Source: Desulfamplus sp. (GTDB lineage: Bacteria > Desulfobacterota > Desulfobacteria > Desulfobacterales > Desulfobacteraceae). Taken from it: a DNA stretch of 42,653 bases. A program made the position numbers and the translations under genes. This document shows, one piece after another, positions 18,501 through 29,209 of this stretch. The stretch is taken from contig JADFYT010000003.1 of assembly GCA_015232935.1 (NCBI GenBank), positions 1 to 42,653 on the forward strand, given 5' to 3'. Each line of letters starts with the position of its first letter. Positions within the stretch are counted from its first letter, which is position 1. Below the pieces are notes generated by a model. It was not told the origin of the DNA and ran no database searches. It saw only the letters and a program-made list of their open reading frames with translations.

Positions 18501-18523
18501 AAAACAAACAAGGAGAAAATCAA

Positions 18524-18922
18524 ATGAAAGAGCTTAACGAACTTAATCTGCCGGAAGACTTAAAGTATTCTGATGACCATGAGTGGGCAAGAGTTGATGG
18601 AGATATAGTAACTATTGGAATCGATGATTATGCCCAGGATCAGTTGGGTGAAGTGGTTTTTGTTGAAGTACCTGAGGTTGGGGATACCTTCTCTAAAGGA
18701 GATCAGTTTGGAACAGTCGAGTCTGTAAAAGCGGTCTCGGAAATATATACGCCTGTTTCAGGTGAGGTAGTAGAGGCTAACGAAGCTCTTGCAGATGCAC
18801 CGGAACTTATCAACAACTCGCCTTATAAAGATGGATGGATTGTCAAGATAAAAGCTGACGATCTTTCTGAACTTGACAACCTTAAGGACAAAGCATCATA
18901 TTTCCAGATGCTGAAAGGATGA
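18524..18922 (+). CDS. gcvH: Glycine cleavage system H protein
   Basis: HEWARVDGD, lipoyl-lysine context GTVESVKAVSEIYTPVSGEV. Confidence 0.96.
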   Translation: MKELNELNLPEDLKYSDDHEWARVDGDIVTIGIDDYAQDQLGEVVFVEVPEVGDTFSKGDQFGTVESVKAVSEIYTPVSGEVVEANEALADAPELINNSPYKDGWIVKIKADDLSELDNLKDKASYFQMLKG

Positions 18923-20259
18923 TTGCCATGCGTTATCTTCCCCATACTGATCAAGATATCAAAGAGATGCTTGCAAAAACAGGCTACAATTCTCTTGATG
19001 ATCTTTTCCCGACAATCCCAAAGAGTTATCGCGTCAAAAAAGAGATGTGTCTGCCCAAGCCTTTGACTGAGTGGGAACTAAATGCACATATGGCAGAGTT
19101 ATCTTCAAAAAATGCGTCAACCTCATCACATAAGGTATTTATTGGTGCAGGGAGCTATCCACATCATATTCCGTCAATCATTCCCTATCTTATATCACGC
19201 TCCGAGTTTATGACAGCCTATACTCCGTACCAACCTGAAATAAGCCAGGGAACATTGCAGGGAATCTATGAATTTCAAACCATGATAACCGAACTGCTGG
19301 GAACAGAAGTTGCAACAGCTTCACACTATGACTGCGGAACAGCTCTTTCTGAAGCTCTTATGATAGCCCTTCGCAAAAAGAAAAAACAGAATAAAGTTGC
19401 GATATCATCTTTGGTTCATCCACACCACAGACAGATTGTTAAAACCTACCTTGAACCTGCCGGATACCAGATGGTCGAACTGCCGTCAAAACCGGACGGC
19501 ACAACTGATCTCTCCCCACTTGATACAATGGATGATATTGCGGCAGTTGCGGTGCAGTCTCCCAACTTTTTCGGATGCATCGAAAATCTTGGTAAAGTTA
19601 AAGAGATTGCAACAAAGAAAAATATATTCTTCATCACATCTTTTACAGAAGCACTTGCCTATGGCCTTTTAAAAAATCCTGGCCACTTTGGAGTAGATAT
19701 TGTTGCAGGCGAAGGCCAAAGCTTTGGTATTGCCCAGTCGTTTGGAGGCCCTGGACTTGGAATTATGACCAGCAGCAAACAGTATGTCAGAGATCTTCCA
19801 GGAAGACTTGTCGGACGGACAAAAGACAGGCGGGGAGAAGACGGTTTTGTTCTTACTCTCTCAACAAGAGAGCAGCATATCAAAAGAGAGAAGGCAAGCT
19901 CCAATATCTGTTCCAACAATGGGCTAAATGCCATGACTGCGGCAATGTATATGGCAACTTTGGGCAAAGTCGGGATCAGAAAAATTGCACAGATCAACCA
20001 TGACAAAGCAATGTTTCTCAAGACAAAACTGGAAGAGACAGGATTCAAGGTACCGTTTGCAACTCCGTTTTTCAATGAGTTTGTAGTCAAGGCACCGGAC
20101 GGATTTGAGGCAAAAAGAGAATCTGTCAAAAAAAGAGGCATTGTAGCAGGGCTTGCTATTGAAAAATATTATCCGACACTTAAAAATCACTACCTTTTCT
20201 GTGCCACCGAGGTCTTTTCCAAAGATGATATTGAGATGCTTGCAAGGGAGTTAAAATGA
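18919..20259 (+). CDS. gcvPA: Glycine dehydrogenase (decarboxylating) subunit 1
   Basis: RYLPHTDQDIKEML...FIGAGSYPHHIPSI...TAYTPYQPEISQGTLQ; 4-bp overlap with gcvH. Confidence 0.96.
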   Translation: MIAMRYLPHTDQDIKEMLAKTGYNSLDDLFPTIPKSYRVKKEMCLPKPLTEWELNAHMAELSSKNASTSSHKVFIGAGSYPHHIPSIIPYLISRSEFMTAYTPYQPEISQGTLQGIYEFQTMITELLGTEVATASHYDCGTALSEALMIALRKKKKQNKVAISSLVHPHHRQIVKTYLEPAGYQMVELPSKPDGTTDLSPLDTMDDIAAVAVQSPNFFGCIENLGKVKEIATKKNIFFITSFTEALAYGLLKNPGHFGVDIVAGEGQSFGIAQSFGGPGLGIMTSSKQYVRDLPGRLVGRTKDRRGEDGFVLTLSTREQHIKREKASSNICSNNGLNAMTAAMYMATLGKVGIRKIAQINHDKAMFLKTKLEETGFKVPFATPFFNEFVVKAPDGFEAKRESVKKRGIVAGLAIEKYYPTLKNHYLFCATEVFSKDDIEMLARELK

Positions 20260-20323
20260 TTAAAAAAAATATTGCAGCTTCTAAAACTTTTTACAGGTTA
20301 ATCAACTATCTTTTGGAGGTGAA

Positions 20324-21835
20324 GTGATGGAAGAACATATTGCCAACACATGCAGAGGCGGTGTCCAGAAGTGCCATAACACCCACCAGACCGCAACAAG
20401 CGGTCTTATATTTAAAGAGTCGTTTTTATGGGGAAAGAGTCGTGAAGGAAGATGTGCTGTCTCTATTCCGGCACAAGATGTTGAAGAGTCACTTCTTGAT
20501 CCGGAACTTACGGCAGATGCACCAGAACTTCCCCAGTTGAGCGAGATGGATGTTGTACGCCATTACACACGCCTCTCCCAGTGGAATTTTGGTGTGGATT
20601 CCGGCATGTATCCATTGGGTTCATGCACCATGAAGTACAATCCCAAGACCAATGAGGTTCAGGCTGCCCGTCCCGGATTTTCCGGTGCCCACCCTCTGCT
20701 TGATGAGGATCTGTGTCAGGGTGCCCTTGAGATGATATATAACCTTGAGCAGTATCTTGCTGAAATTACAGGCATGGAGGCGGTTACTCTCCAGCCTGCG
20801 GCAGGAGCTCACGGCGAGCTTGCAGGCATGCTTGCAATCCATGCGTATCATGCAAAAACAGGTCATCAAAGATCAAAAATAATTATCCCTGATACTGCCC
20901 ACGGTACAAACCCGGCCAGTGCAACCCTGTGCGGATATGAATCCATCAACATCCATTCCGGAGAAGATGGCATCCTTACGCCGGAAGCTGTGGCGGCTGT
21001 AATGGATGAAGAGACCGCCGGCATAATGATTACCAATCCCAATACTCTGGGGCTGTTTGAGGAGAGCATCAAAGAGATAGCAGATATTGTCCATGCCAAG
21101 GGGGGGCTTGTGTATGGAGATGGTGCAAACATGAACGCCATCATGGGCATTGTCAAACCTGGTGATCTTGGTATTGATGTCATCCATCTTAATCTTCATA
21201 AAACATTCAGCACGCCTCACGGTGGCGGCGGCCCGGGATCCGGCCCTATTGCTGTTGTCAAAGCCCTTGAACCGTTTTTACCCGTACCAAGAGTTGAAAA
21301 AAAGGATGACAGATACACCTTAGTATATGACAAACCGGATTCAATGGGCAGAATGCTTACATTTCACGGGCATTTTAGCATCCTGGTAAGAGCTTACTCC
21401 TATATTCTTACAATGGGTGCCAAAGGTCTTACCGACGTGAGCAAGCTTGCTGTTCTCAACGCGAACTACATCAAGGAGTCTCTAAGAGGCGATCTGCACC
21501 TGCCATATGACAGGCCATGTATGCATGAGTGCGTATTTACCGATAAATTTCAGGCTGACAATGGAGTCAGCACCCTGGATATGGCAAAACGAATTATGGA
21601 TTACGGGTTTCATCCCCCGACAGTCTATTTCCCGCTTGTTGTTCATGGGGCAATTATGATTGAGCCTACTGAAACAGAGTCAAAAGAGACTATTGATCAA
21701 TTCATTGGGGCATTTAAATCGATTGTTCAAGAGGCAAAAGAGAACCCTGAAATACTCAAGTCAGCTCCTCACCTTGCCAAGCTCTCACGGCTTGATGAGG
21801 TTTCAGCAGCCAGAAAACCGGTTCTCAGAGGATGA
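20324..21835 (+). CDS. gcvPB: Glycine dehydrogenase (decarboxylating) subunit 2
   Basis: PLGSCTMKYNPK, PLP motif DVIHLNLHKTFSTPHGGGGPGSGP. Confidence 0.96.
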   Translation: MMEEHIANTCRGGVQKCHNTHQTATSGLIFKESFLWGKSREGRCAVSIPAQDVEESLLDPELTADAPELPQLSEMDVVRHYTRLSQWNFGVDSGMYPLGSCTMKYNPKTNEVQAARPGFSGAHPLLDEDLCQGALEMIYNLEQYLAEITGMEAVTLQPAAGAHGELAGMLAIHAYHAKTGHQRSKIIIPDTAHGTNPASATLCGYESINIHSGEDGILTPEAVAAVMDEETAGIMITNPNTLGLFEESIKEIADIVHAKGGLVYGDGANMNAIMGIVKPGDLGIDVIHLNLHKTFSTPHGGGGPGSGPIAVVKALEPFLPVPRVEKKDDRYTLVYDKPDSMGRMLTFHGHFSILVRAYSYILTMGAKGLTDVSKLAVLNANYIKESLRGDLHLPYDRPCMHECVFTDKFQADNGVSTLDMAKRIMDYGFHPPTVYFPLVVHGAIMIEPTETESKETIDQFIGAFKSIVQEAKENPEILKSAPHLAKLSRLDEVSAARKPVLRG

Positions 21836-21936
21836 TCAAACATTCATGACCGTTGTATGGCCTGCTCAGAATCATGAAAATGGGGAATCTATTTTCACAT
21901 TAATCAAAATACTGGAGAGAATGATTCATCAAAACA

Positions 21937-22674
21937 GTGGAAATTATTGATTTAAATCTGGTCGATTACATTAAGGCATTTGAGCTTCAAAAGAAAATTG
22001 TCTCTGATAGAATCAATGGCGATATTGAACATGATGTAATTTTGATACTTGAACATCCGGCAGTCTTTACCCTTGGCAAACGTGGGGGAAGGGAAAATCT
22101 TGTAGTATCAGAAGAGTTCTTGAAATCAAGAAATATCGCCATTATCCAGACTGGGCGTGGCGGCAATATAACCTATCATGGCCCGGGACAGATTGTACTC
22201 TACCCGATTGTAAACCTTGAACGAAGGAAAACAGGAGTCTCGGACTTTGTTAATGCTCTTGAAGAGGTCATGATAAGAACTGCTTCAGACTTTGGGGTTA
22301 CTGCGGTAAGGGATGGAAGAAATCATGGTGTTTGGGTTAAAAAAAGGCAGATTGATGGTTCCAGCTTGCAACCGGACATCACTTTGGTTCCAAAGATCAA
22401 TTCAGATTTAGACAATAACATTGATATCTCAGGGATAAACAGCAATGCAAAACTTGGCAGCATTGGATTATCTGTAAAACGGGGAATATCTTTTCACGGT
22501 CTTGCCTTGAACGTAAATCTTGATCTTACCCCTTTTGGCTGGATAAATCCTTGTGGAATGGCGGGAATATCAATGACCTCTCTTGAAAATGAAAGTAAAA
22601 AAAATATTGATATTAAAAATGTAAAAGACAAGTTACTTCACCATTTTAAGAAAATTACAAGCAGCGACCTATGA
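21937..22674 (+). CDS. lipB: Octanoyltransferase
   Basis: LEHPAVFTLGKRGG, GRGGNITYHGPGQIVLYPI, GLALNVNLDLTPFGWINPCGM; GTG start. Confidence 0.93.
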   Translation: MEIIDLNLVDYIKAFELQKKIVSDRINGDIEHDVILILEHPAVFTLGKRGGRENLVVSEEFLKSRNIAIIQTGRGGNITYHGPGQIVLYPIVNLERRKTGVSDFVNALEEVMIRTASDFGVTAVRDGRNHGVWVKKRQIDGSSLQPDITLVPKINSDLDNNIDISGINSNAKLGSIGLSVKRGISFHGLALNVNLDLTPFGWINPCGMAGISMTSLENESKKNIDIKNVKDKLLHHFKKITSSDL

Positions 22675-23588
22675 AATCAACATTGCAAACAAAACAGCCG
22701 GGGCGAAAACCTTCGGGACAAAAACCTTCATGGCTCAAAAGAAACCTTCCGACCGGCTCTGAGTACGAAAAGGTAAGGCAGCTTCTGAGCAGATCTAATC
22801 TGCATACAGTATGCCAGGAGGCTAAATGCCCCAATATGTGGGAATGCTTCTCAAGACAGACTTCAACTTTCATGATCATGGGAGACCAATGCACAAGAAA
22901 CTGCAGATTCTGCAATGTCAAAACCGGCAATCCGTTAGCTCTTGATCCTGATGAGCCGGCAAGAGTTGCAAAAGCAGCCCTTGAGCTTGGATTAAAGTAT
23001 GTTGTGATAACATCAGTTACCCGTGACGATCTTGAGGATGGAGGAGCATCCCACTTTGCAGCAACAATAAACCAGATCAGAAATTTTATTCCACAAGGGA
23101 TAAAAATCGAGGTGCTGATACCGGATTTTCAAGGGAATCCAGAGGCTTTGAATACCGTAATGGAGGCATCGCCTGATGTACTTAACCACAATATAGAGAC
23201 AGTTCCATCTCTTTATTCAACAGTACGTCCAGAAGCTCGGTATGAAAGATCTCTTGAACTGATTCAAAGAGCCAGTAAATATGAAAAATCATCCTCTTTA
23301 CCTGAAGTATCCACAACAACCCCTGTAAAATCAGGGATAATGGTGGGGCTTGGAGAGACAAAAGAGGAGCTTCAAAAGACTATAAAAGATCTTTATCAAC
23401 ATGGGTGCAGAATTCTGACAATTGGCCAGTATCTTCAACCATCGGCAAAACATCTTCCTGTTGTTAAATACTATGAGCCACGGGAGTTTGATGAACTAAA
23501 GGGATTTGCAGAGTCAACAGGATTCACATCTGTGGCATCAGCTCCTTTTGTCAGAAGCTCTTATGAGGCGGACAAGTTGTGCGGATAA
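22671..23588 (+). CDS. lipA: Lipoyl synthase
   Basis: CQEAKCPNMWECF, radical SAM CTRNCRFCNV, C-terminal FVRSSYEAD. Confidence 0.96.
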   Translation: MKSTLQTKQPGRKPSGQKPSWLKRNLPTGSEYEKVRQLLSRSNLHTVCQEAKCPNMWECFSRQTSTFMIMGDQCTRNCRFCNVKTGNPLALDPDEPARVAKAALELGLKYVVITSVTRDDLEDGGASHFAATINQIRNFIPQGIKIEVLIPDFQGNPEALNTVMEASPDVLNHNIETVPSLYSTVRPEARYERSLELIQRASKYEKSSSLPEVSTTTPVKSGIMVGLGETKEELQKTIKDLYQHGCRILTIGQYLQPSAKHLPVVKYYEPREFDELKGFAESTGFTSVASAPFVRSSYEADKLCG

Positions 23589-23651
23589 TAGATTCTGAAA
23601 AGAAAGAGAGGCTACATGAAAGTTGAGGTCTGTTAACTCAAATATTACTGA

Positions 23652-24566
23652 CTATGCATCAATATTACATGTTTTTTCATAATATTTAGCATACTTATAA
23701 AATGTTTCCTCAAAATTGCCAAGAGCAATCACAAATCCTGGCCACCCATCCAGAAATCCCAGCTTGATAATATATGTTCTTGCAAATGACCAGAAGCCGT
23801 GCATAACTGCTGTTGACATACTGCAATCTATATTTTTTTTATTTGCATTTGCCCTGACATTCAGGATTTGCAAGGCTGTACCTTTCTCTCCTGAGCCATA
23901 TATTCCTGAATTACATTTTTCAGCAATAAGTTTTTCTGCCCCAAGGGTTGAGTAGCGGTTCTTCTTTGCAATCATCTCCTCAAGATTTTTATATGGAATC
24001 TGATGAATGGGTGATTTCAGATATCCAGCTCCTTTTTTGCTGACAATTTCATATCTTTCATGAACAGGATCTAATTTAAAAACAAGAGTCCCTTTTTTAA
24101 AAAGTTGTGGCTGCCTGTAATCAGGATAATATCCTGAATGTTGAATCCAGCGCCCCATAAAAAAGTTTTTTCTCGGCACATAATAAAGATCATATAGAGA
24201 ACCGCTATTTTTGTTCATCGGATATGAATCATTATCCTCGATTGAAGATAAACAGTCATTCTTGGCATGTGACTCCAATATAGAAATAATCTCGTTTTCA
24301 GCCTCAGGTGTGCACCTCTCATCCGAGTCCAGGCTGAATATCCATTCATGTGAACAGGCATCAATAGCACGATTTCGCAAGTCTCCAAATCCCTTGAAGG
24401 GAATCTGAACCACCCTTGCACCATATTTTTTTGCGATCAGGGCTGTTCTGTCGGTACTAAACGAGTCAGCAACCACAATCTCATCTGCCCATTGTACGCT
24501 TTTCAGAGCGGCTTCAATTTTATCTTCCTGGTTATACGCAATAATATAAACTGAAATTTTACCCAT
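23652..24566 (-). CDS. Glycosyltransferase family 2 (WaaE/KdtX-like)
   Basis: SVYIIAYNQEDKIEAALKSVQWADEIVVADSFSTDRT...FSLDSDER. Confidence 0.85.
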   Translation of the reverse strand: MGKISVYIIAYNQEDKIEAALKSVQWADEIVVADSFSTDRTALIAKKYGARVVQIPFKGFGDLRNRAIDACSHEWIFSLDSDERCTPEAENEIISILESHAKNDCLSSIEDNDSYPMNKNSGSLYDLYYVPRKNFFMGRWIQHSGYYPDYRQPQLFKKGTLVFKLDPVHERYEIVSKKGAGYLKSPIHQIPYKNLEEMIAKKNRYSTLGAEKLIAEKCNSGIYGSGEKGTALQILNVRANANKKNIDCSMSTAVMHGFWSFARTYIIKLGFLDGWPGFVIALGNFEETFYKYAKYYEKTCNIDA

Positions 24567-24673
24567 TTGATAAATACTTTTTCTATCTCCAAGAGTTATT
24601 GTTCATTGTCTGACAATCAGCTTGTTGGCTACGGATCTGGTAGTCAGGGCTGTTGGTTCTGGATGCGTTCCTC

Positions 24674-25891
24674 TTAATCTTTCATATGGTTGAGCAAACC
24701 ATATCCCAGTGCAAAAAAGAGAGCGGGTCCGGAATCAATTATCTGGGAATTAAAAAAACCGCTGATAAAGATGACCAACATTATGGAGAGGGCAAAATAC
24801 CCCTCAATATCCTCTCTGTGTTGCCATGATTTTTTGAACATCACCCAGCACAGCCACATATATGAAAAAAGTCCCACTATACCGAAACTTGCTCCCATGT
24901 AGAGAATATTGCTGTGAGGGTGGCTTTGGGGCATCCCCCCCGCTTTTTCAGTATAATAACGGTATCCGCCTGTTCCTGCTCCAATAACGGGGTGTTCCAT
25001 AAAAATATCCACGGCAGATCTGAGCAGGTAAAAACGCGGCAGAATATCAATAACCTTTTTACCCCATGGATGCTCCAATATTACCTGTTGATTCTCTCGA
25101 AGATTTGCAAAAGTACTGGCAACACGATTCTTAAGTACTGGTGACAATGACATGCAAACAAGAAAAACAAGACACATCAAGATAATCTTTTTCCATTCAA
25201 ACCGTCCAATGAGATTCATTGCAACCAAAGGGGAAAGAAAAAAGAAGGTAACATATCCGTTCCTGCCGTCCATGATGGATATATGAAATATAAAAACGAA
25301 TATTAACAGTACGTTAAATGATTTCATGCCGGCAGTTCTAGCTGATTTAAAGAAAAAGGATGCCATAAGGATCGCGGCTACAAGATACATGGACAGAGCA
25401 CTGTAAATCACACCAAACCCAAAATAACCCTGAATTCCGCTGGGTGCGGGCGGGGCAAAAAGACCTGCAAACTGTATGAACGCAAAGATGCTGTTAACAA
25501 GCAGGCCTGCGATAAAGGCTTTGGCTACCCATGATATTGCCTGTTTATCTACAGGGAGCAATGCAATAACAAGGGCATACAGCCAGTAATGTGTTTTTCT
25601 GGCGTAATCCATACTCACATCTGAAATCTCAGGCACATACAGCAAGCCTGTCCAGGGCAGGACGACAAATACAAACAGAGGCAAAACCCAGCTTTCCCGC
25701 CAGACCTTTCTTATACCAAAGAATTTACCAGAGGCGACTGACACTACGAATGCTGTAATAATCAATATCAACGGTGGTGCCGTCCCAATTGGAAAACTGA
25801 AAAAAGTCAAAACCACCAGGGTAAGTATTATCCTGTCTGATTTATCCAGATTACTATAAAGAGTTTTTAAATCGATCATGAATTGAGGCAA
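24674..25891 (-). CDS. O-antigen ligase (Wzy/WaaL-like)
   Basis: Polytopic membrane protein; VIGAGTGGYRYY and HPHSNILYMGASFGIVGLFSY motifs. Confidence 0.8.
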   Translation of the reverse strand: MPQFMIDLKTLYSNLDKSDRIILTLVVLTFFSFPIGTAPPLILIITAFVVSVASGKFFGIRKVWRESWVLPLFVFVVLPWTGLLYVPEISDVSMDYARKTHYWLYALVIALLPVDKQAISWVAKAFIAGLLVNSIFAFIQFAGLFAPPAPSGIQGYFGFGVIYSALSMYLVAAILMASFFFKSARTAGMKSFNVLLIFVFIFHISIMDGRNGYVTFFFLSPLVAMNLIGRFEWKKIILMCLVFLVCMSLSPVLKNRVASTFANLRENQQVILEHPWGKKVIDILPRFYLLRSAVDIFMEHPVIGAGTGGYRYYTEKAGGMPQSHPHSNILYMGASFGIVGLFSYMWLCWVMFKKSWQHREDIEGYFALSIMLVIFISGFFNSQIIDSGPALFFALGYGLLNHMKD

Positions 25892-25910
25892 TATTTTAAA
25901 CCTTTTTTGT

Positions 25911-27074
25911 TTAGCTCTCTTCTATTTCAACTGTTTTCAAGACCATATCTTTTGAACGTATAACACTAAATACATCCTGAACTGTCAGATCATTCATGCA
26001 TTTCCAGTGGCCACATGGTTTTTGTGCATAACATGGCGTGCAATCAAATCTATTTTGAATAATGGTGTGAATACCGTTATCTATGACAGTCAGGTATGGA
26101 TTAATGTTATGGAAACCACCATCTTTGATGCCACTATCTCTTATGGCCGGATCCGGATTATATATTCCTGTTTTCATGGCACTTTTCATTGTACTTCCCG
26201 CAGCGTTATACGGCCCTGTTCTTACAGGGTTGGCAGGGCCGAAAATTACAAATACCGGAACGTTCAATGCTGCTGCAACATGCATAGGCCCTGTGTCATT
26301 TGTAATAAAATATGAGGCTTTACGGATAACCGGAATCAAATCCTTTAAATTCGTTCTGCCTGCAATTGAGACTGCATTGCCGCCAGAGTGTTTGACCACC
26401 TCCTGAGCAATAGATGCATCTGAAGGGCTGCTTATTATAACAGACGGCAGGGAAAGCATTGAGGCAAGCTCTCCAAATCTTGGTGCATGCCACTGATTTG
26501 CACTCTTTCCGGCTGACGGAGATATGACTATATAGTTTTCTGGAAGCTCTTTCAGGATTTCAGGATTTTCATTTAAAGGTGAAAATGGATAAGCCACAAT
26601 ATCTGTTTGACACCCCAGAGCACGAGCTAACTCAAGATAGCGATCAATGGCATGAATATTCATATCTCCCCTGATTTTATGGGAATAAAAAAAAGAACTG
26701 CCCTCATCAGACTCTTCAAAGCCAAGTTTTAATCTTGCACCGGAAGCAAAGGTGATAAGGCCACTTCTGAGTATGCCGGAGAGATCCACCGCCACATCGT
26801 AGTTTTCTTGCCTGAGCTGCCTTGTCAGTGTTACAATATCGCTGAGTGTCTTTTTAAAATGCTTTAATTTTTTCCATTGATCTTTCCTGATAACCCAAAG
26901 CCTGTTAATCATTGGGTGTCCCTCAAGAAATGTATGAAGACCATGAGCAACAACCCAGTCAATTTGTGCATCTGGATAACCTGCTTTGAGTGCATTCAAA
27001 AAGGGGAGAGTATGTATAATATCGCCAAAAGCACTTGGTTTAATGATCAATATTTTCTTGATGAGTTTTAACAT
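25911..27074 (-). CDS. Glycosyltransferase family 9 (heptosyltransferase, WaaC-like)
   Basis: ILIIKPSAFGDIIHTLPFLNALK, SAGKSANQWHAPRFGELA, TNDTGPMHVAAALNVPVFVIFGPANPVRTGPY; start reassigned to 27074. Confidence 0.85.
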   Translation of the reverse strand: MLKLIKKILIIKPSAFGDIIHTLPFLNALKAGYPDAQIDWVVAHGLHTFLEGHPMINRLWVIRKDQWKKLKHFKKTLSDIVTLTRQLRQENYDVAVDLSGILRSGLITFASGARLKLGFEESDEGSSFFYSHKIRGDMNIHAIDRYLELARALGCQTDIVAYPFSPLNENPEILKELPENYIVISPSAGKSANQWHAPRFGELASMLSLPSVIISSPSDASIAQEVVKHSGGNAVSIAGRTNLKDLIPVIRKASYFITNDTGPMHVAAALNVPVFVIFGPANPVRTGPYNAAGSTMKSAMKTGIYNPDPAIRDSGIKDGGFHNINPYLTVIDNGIHTIIQNRFDCTPCYAQKPCGHWKCMNDLTVQDVFSVIRSKDMVLKTVEIEES

Positions 27075-27075
27075 T

Positions 27076-28155
27076 TTAATTTTTTGGATATCCTGCTTTT
27101 TGCATGATAGCTTCAGATTTTTTAAAAACCATTTCAACACTTACTTTATCCATACAGACATGGTGATTCAAATCAGATTGTTTTTTGGGGCAATGAGCTT
27201 CAAGACACGGACTGCACATAACCGGTACCCGTATAATAAAACTGTTCGGGCTTGATGGTGCTGTAGCTACAGGATCTGTAGAACCAATAATCGCGATCTG
27301 ATTTGTACCAAGTGCTGCGGCCGCATGCATGAGTCCTGAATCATTTGTGATAAAAAGGTTGCATTTTTCTATCATTGCAAATGCCTGACGAAGTGTGGTT
27401 TTTCCTGCAATATTTATGCATATCCCGCCAGACTCAGCGTTAATGGAATCTCCGAGCTCTTCATCTGACGGGCCTCCAAATATCAGTATTTTTGTTTTAA
27501 ATCTATCAGCTAATCTCTTTGCAAGCTCGGCATAACGGTGAGGAAACCATCGTTTTGCAGTTCCTCCGGTTGCCCCCGGGTTAATGCCAATAACAGGTTT
27601 TGAAAGATCAATGCCATAACTTGTAATAGCAGCCTCAGCCGCTCGTCTCTCCATGTCTGAAATGGGCAAATCAGGATCCCTGCCGTAATTAACACAAAGC
27701 CCCTGCCCTGCCCCTCTCAAAATGCCCCTGTAATAGTCAATCAGATGCCCTTTTTTAAGCTTTTTGTCCATTTTGACGGATGGATTCAAAAGCAGACTGC
27801 GTCCGTCTGTATTATATCCGATACGCACAGGGATTCCGGCCAGAAAACAGATAAGTGCGGCTTCAAAGGCATTTTGCATAAGTATTGCAATATCAAATCG
27901 TTGCAGGCGGATATCCCTTGCAAGCCTGAGTGTCCCCAATCCTTTAGTGTGACGAGAGCTGTTTTCGTAAACCATGATCTCATCAATATGGGGATTATGA
28001 TCAAAAACAGGAATTACCCAGGGCTTTGCAAGCAGCACTATGTGGGCATCCGGATAATTTTTTCTGATGGCCCTTATCACAGGGGTTGTCATAATGGCAT
28101 CCCCTATCCAATTGGCAGCCCTGATTAAAATTTTCACTTTTGAATTGTCACACAT
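27076..28155 (-). CDS. waaF: Lipopolysaccharide heptosyltransferase II (GT9)
   Basis: ILIRAANWIGDAIMTTPVIRAIRKNYP, GINPGATGGTAKRWFPHRYAELA, TNDSGLMHAAAALGTNQIAIIGSTDPVATAP. Confidence 0.9.
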   Translation of the reverse strand: MCDNSKVKILIRAANWIGDAIMTTPVIRAIRKNYPDAHIVLLAKPWVIPVFDHNPHIDEIMVYENSSRHTKGLGTLRLARDIRLQRFDIAILMQNAFEAALICFLAGIPVRIGYNTDGRSLLLNPSVKMDKKLKKGHLIDYYRGILRGAGQGLCVNYGRDPDLPISDMERRAAEAAITSYGIDLSKPVIGINPGATGGTAKRWFPHRYAELAKRLADRFKTKILIFGGPSDEELGDSINAESGGICINIAGKTTLRQAFAMIEKCNLFITNDSGLMHAAAALGTNQIAIIGSTDPVATAPSSPNSFIIRVPVMCSPCLEAHCPKKQSDLNHHVCMDKVSVEMVFKKSEAIMQKAGYPKN

Positions 28156-28225
28156 CGTTTGTTTGTCTGTTTACGTAAAAGTCTGTTCCATAAAATCAAC
28201 CCGACACTTTAAACTTGAAGAAGTG

Positions 28226-29209
28226 CTACTTACCTTGAGATAATACAGATGCTTGCGGTAATACAGAATAATTTTTGACTTTCCACCGGTTATGTACCCA
28301 GAACCATTGATCAGGGTAGCACCTGATAATGGATTCAATAGCTGAAGTGTAATTTTGTGTATTGATCTCAATATCTTTTATTCTGTCGCCTGTACTGACA
28401 AGAGGAATTTCAGGTTCAAAGTGCATAACATGCTTAAATCCTTCACGGACAATATATGCCGGTACAACAGCAGTTCTGGTTCTGAGCACTAATGATGCAA
28501 CTCCGCTGTTTGTACATGCAGGTCTGCCAAAAAACTCCACAAAAACCCCTTTATACCAATCCACATTCTGATCCATCAGTGTGCCGACAACCTCTCCTGC
28601 TGAAAGACGCTGCTCTATCTGCAGGCTGGCTCCTCTGAGAGGGATCAGCACAGTTCCATATTTCTGCCTCATCTCAAGAATGAGTCTCTCCAAAGGTGCG
28701 AAATCAAATTTTCTGTAGAGGATTGAAGTTTTGTAGCCTGTGGTAGCAACAGCAGCCGCCAGAAGTTCCCAGTTGCCCATGTGGCATATAATAACCAGAA
28801 CACCTTTTCCTCTTGCATGGGCTTTTTCTATATTTTCAACCCCTTTGATCGTAAAATATCTGGGAATCTCTTCTCTTTTAAGTAGGTATCCCCAACCAAG
28901 TTCAAACAGCATTCCGGCAATGTTTTTAAAGATATTTTTAGCCAACATTTGCTGATCAATATCTGACAGGACGAGGTTCTTCTCTGAACTGACCTTCAAA
29001 GACTTACCCTGTATAGCCATGTCTTGAACATGCGAAGTCCTGCCAAGAGACAGCCTTATATTTTCAAGAGTTATCTCTCTGTGGCGTCTGTCAACACGGA
29101 ACCATATAAGCCCCAGAATATCTCCCAGAAATTTTCCAGGTCTGCGGGGGACAAAGCCAAGCATGGTCATGAAAACTTTTAAAATCCGGTAAATTATCTC
29201 ATTTTTCAT
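28226..29209 (-). CDS. Lipid A biosynthesis acyltransferase (LpxL/HtrB family)
   Basis: HMGNWE catalytic motif, GTLMDQNVDWYKGVFVEFFGRPACTNSGVASL. Confidence 0.9.
   Translation of the reverse strand: MKNEIIYRILKVFMTMLGFVPRRPGKFLGDILGLIWFRVDRRHREITLENIRLSLGRTSHVQDMAIQGKSLKVSSEKNLVLSDIDQQMLAKNIFKNIAGMLFELGWGYLLKREEIPRYFTIKGVENIEKAHARGKGVLVIICHMGNWELLAAAVATTGYKTSILYRKFDFAPLERLILEMRQKYGTVLIPLRGASLQIEQRLSAGEVVGTLMDQNVDWYKGVFVEFFGRPACTNSGVASLVLRTRTAVVPAYIVREGFKHVMHFEPEIPLVSTGDRIKDIEINTQNYTSAIESIIRCYPDQWFWVHNRWKVKNYSVLPQASVLSQGK

Noticed and set aside
19659-20141. 160-aa minus-strand ORF inside gcvPA
   Set aside because: Shadow ORF opposite a well-supported gene.
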